From positions 1 through 15,378 of the forward strand of contig JAHJOS010000461.1 of NCBI GenBank assembly GCA_018820005.1: a stretch of DNA of 15,378 nt, in the 5' to 3' direction. The translations under genes and the position numbers were made by a program. Position 1 is the stretch's first letter, and each line of letters opens with the position of its first letter. The notes under the pieces are model-generated. The model was not told the DNA's origin. It worked only from the letters and a program-made list of their open reading frames with translations, and made no database searches. This document shows positions 14,140-15,378 of the stretch, one piece after another. The stretch is from Alphaproteobacteria bacterium (GTDB taxonomy: Bacteria > Pseudomonadota > Alphaproteobacteria > Rhizobiales > Devosiaceae).

Positions 14140-14517
14140 TGTCACCCAAAGCCACGCCGCGCCCGAAGCTCCAGTAGCCTGGTCGCAGCCGCCAGCACCT
14201 CGGTTTGATTCTGATAACGACAGTGTGACGCTGAAACCCCACAATAGGGTTACTGATCCGCAAAACAGCCAAGTTACCCATGATGGCCCACAGCCGATCG
14301 CGCTTGGCGCCCCCTTTGCCCAATGGGCAGGGCGAGTGCCGCTTGCTCTGCTTGGAAACGGCCGCCGGCAATTGTGAGGGTTGTCCCTCAGTTCTTGCGG
14401 GGTGTGACTTTCCCCCGGGCCCAATCCAGTTTGAGGTCGGCTCTGGGCCGTCCGTCCTTTCTTGATTGCTCGCCCTGTGCGACCATTCAGATCTGTTGGT
14501 GAGCGGGGAGGCTCGGG
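14140..14517. other. Divergent intergenic region between chaA and the alcohol dehydrogenase
   Basis: This 378-base spacer should hold the chaA promoter (on -) and the dehydrogenase promoter (on +). The only clear structure is a small hairpin, TGAGGG-TTGT-CCCTCA at 14375-14390. I looked for the conserved parts of the yybP-ykoY manganese riboswitch, which sometimes precedes cation transporters, and did not find them. No gene is supported on either strand. Confidence 0.5.
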
Positions 14518-15291
14518 ATGAAAGCGCTGTTTCTCGAACAGGTGGGCAGCCTGTCACTGCGCGAGGTCGACACGCCCGTGCCGGGTGACGATGAGCTGCT
14601 GGTGCGTGTCGAGGCCTGCGGCATCTGCGGAACCGACCGGCATCTGTTCCTTGGCGAATTTCCCGCAAGGCCACCGGTCACGCCGGGGCACGAGTTTGTC
14701 GGCATCGTCGAGGCGATTGGCCGCCAGGTTAGCGGCTTTGCCGTTGGCATGCGGGTGACCGGTGATCCCAATATCGCCTGCGGCCTCTGCCCGCAGTGCC
14801 AGCGCGGGCGTGTCAATCTTTGTCAGAATCTGACGGCGATCGGTATTCACCGCAATGGTGGGTTTGCTGAATTTCTCACGCTGCCGCAAAAGCAGGCCTT
14901 CGCTTTGCCGCTTGAGCTGGACCCCTTGCACGGCGCGTTCTGCGAACCATTGGCCTGCTGCCTGCACGGCGTCGACCTGGCCGCCATTGTGCCGGGATCG
15001 TCGGTGATCGTCCTGGGTGGCGGGGTAATCGGCATGCTGGTGGTGCAACTGGCGCGCCTTGCTGGGGCAACCCGTATTGTTCTGGTTACCCGTAACCAGA
15101 ACAAGCGCAGTCTGGCCGAAACCCTGGGCGCCACGGGCAGCATCGATCCTACTGTCAGTGACTATATCGAGCGGATAACCGCGCCCGACGGCCTTGTGCC
15201 AGGCGGCGCCGATGTCGTCTTTGAATGTGCCGGCGTGCGCGAAACAGTCGAGCAGGCGCCGCAGTTGACCACACAGATTCAATTATATTAA
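14518..15291 (+). pseudogene. Zinc-dependent medium-chain alcohol dehydrogenase, 3'-truncated
   Basis: The ATG at 14518 has GGGGAGG upstream. The catalytic zinc ligands are C37 in ACGICGTD, H58-E59 in TPGHEF and E143 in FCEP. The structural zinc cysteines are C88, C91, C94 and C102. The nucleotide-binding GGGVIG is at 167-172, and the next strand ends in TRN with no acidic residue, which leaves NAD versus NADP preference open. Homology holds to ADVVFECAGVRETVEQAPQL (231-250). The family normally continues with a glycine-rich strand and about 90 more residues (about 340 in total); instead the frame ends after TTQIQLY at 15289-15291. The DNA changes sharply to AT-rich at about 15270. The gene is therefore interrupted, most likely by an insertion. 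Sorbitol/threonine-dehydrogenase-like in type, substrate unknown. Confidence 0.88.
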
Positions 15292-15378
15292 TCATTTCGG
15301 ACATCGTATTTTGACAATAATTTAATTCTGATCTTAAATTATTTGATAAATTGTGGGACGAAGAAAGCTCTTTAGACA
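15271..15378. other. AT-rich foreign segment replacing the dehydrogenase 3' end
   Basis: The last 108 bases contain 29 G or C (about 27%), against roughly 60% or more in the rest of the window. The change occurs inside a conserved gene. This fits the end of an insertion sequence or island, but no known terminal repeat was recognised and the other end is outside the window. Confidence 0.5.
15311..15339 (+). promoter_or_regulatory. Sigma-70-like promoter in the AT-rich segment
   Basis: TTGACA at 15311-15316 is the exact -35 consensus; 17 bases later TTAAAT (15334-15339) matches the -10 consensus at 4 of 6. It points rightward, out of the window, as expected for the first gene of an inserted element. 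Confidence 0.45.

Noticed and set aside
14140..14300. yybP-ykoY riboswitch before chaA
   Set aside because: The conserved GGGGAGUA-type segment and the matching second loop are not visible on the - strand.
14140..14424. N-terminal extension of chaA
   Set aside because: It adds 95 residues unlike any ChaA; the start at 14139 gives the normal family length.
15271..15300. Resemblance of AGATTCAATT to an IS30-type end
   Set aside because: The match is about ten bases from memory and stops there; it is not enough to name an element.

Overview
The window is high-GC DNA (about 60% or more) with long, tightly packed genes. TRAP transporters, LacI and RpiR regulators and a proteobacterial ChaA point to an alphaproteobacterium, probably Hyphomicrobiales of the Devosia type; this is judged from gene style only. 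No rRNA, tRNA or CRISPR array was seen.

Region 1 (1-5950) is a catabolic-looking cluster of unknown substrate. The 3' end of a LacI-family repressor gene is followed on + by a two-domain cupin and an RraA/HMG-aldolase-like gene. A HisD-type dehydrogenase converges on them from the - strand, with a terminator between. Divergent from the dehydrogenase is an alpha/beta hydrolase reading frame that runs without a stop into a two-domain SnoaL-like protein. Two closely similar 14-bp near-palindromes with a central CG, the symmetry typical of LacI-family operators, lie before the cupin (562-575) and in the divergent promoter region (3941-3954). The simplest model is one LacI regulon covering all of these genes.

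Region 2 (5951-6561) is a scar: a REP-like palindrome and a decayed C-terminal remnant of a GH13 alpha-glucosidase.

Region 3 (6562-11319) is an RpiR-family regulator followed by a DctP/DctQ/DctM TRAP transporter and an Asp/Glu/hydantoin-racemase-family protein, the last three genes overlapping by a few bases. A GAAAY-N4-RTTTC inverted repeat occurs just before rpiR and at least twice before the TRAP operon, so autoregulation and control of the transporter by this RpiR protein is a concrete prediction.

Region 4 (11320-14517) holds two genes on -: chaA (Ca2+/H+ antiporter) and, downstream of it, a prokaryotic glutamate-receptor-like protein (periplasmic ligand-binding domain split by a two-helix pore module) without the potassium-filter signature of GluR0. 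This pair is the most unusual part of the window.

Region 5 (14518-15378) is a zinc-dependent medium-chain alcohol dehydrogenase whose frame is cut at about residue 250, where the DNA switches abruptly to about 27% GC. An inserted element or island boundary is likely, but its type cannot be told from 108 bases.
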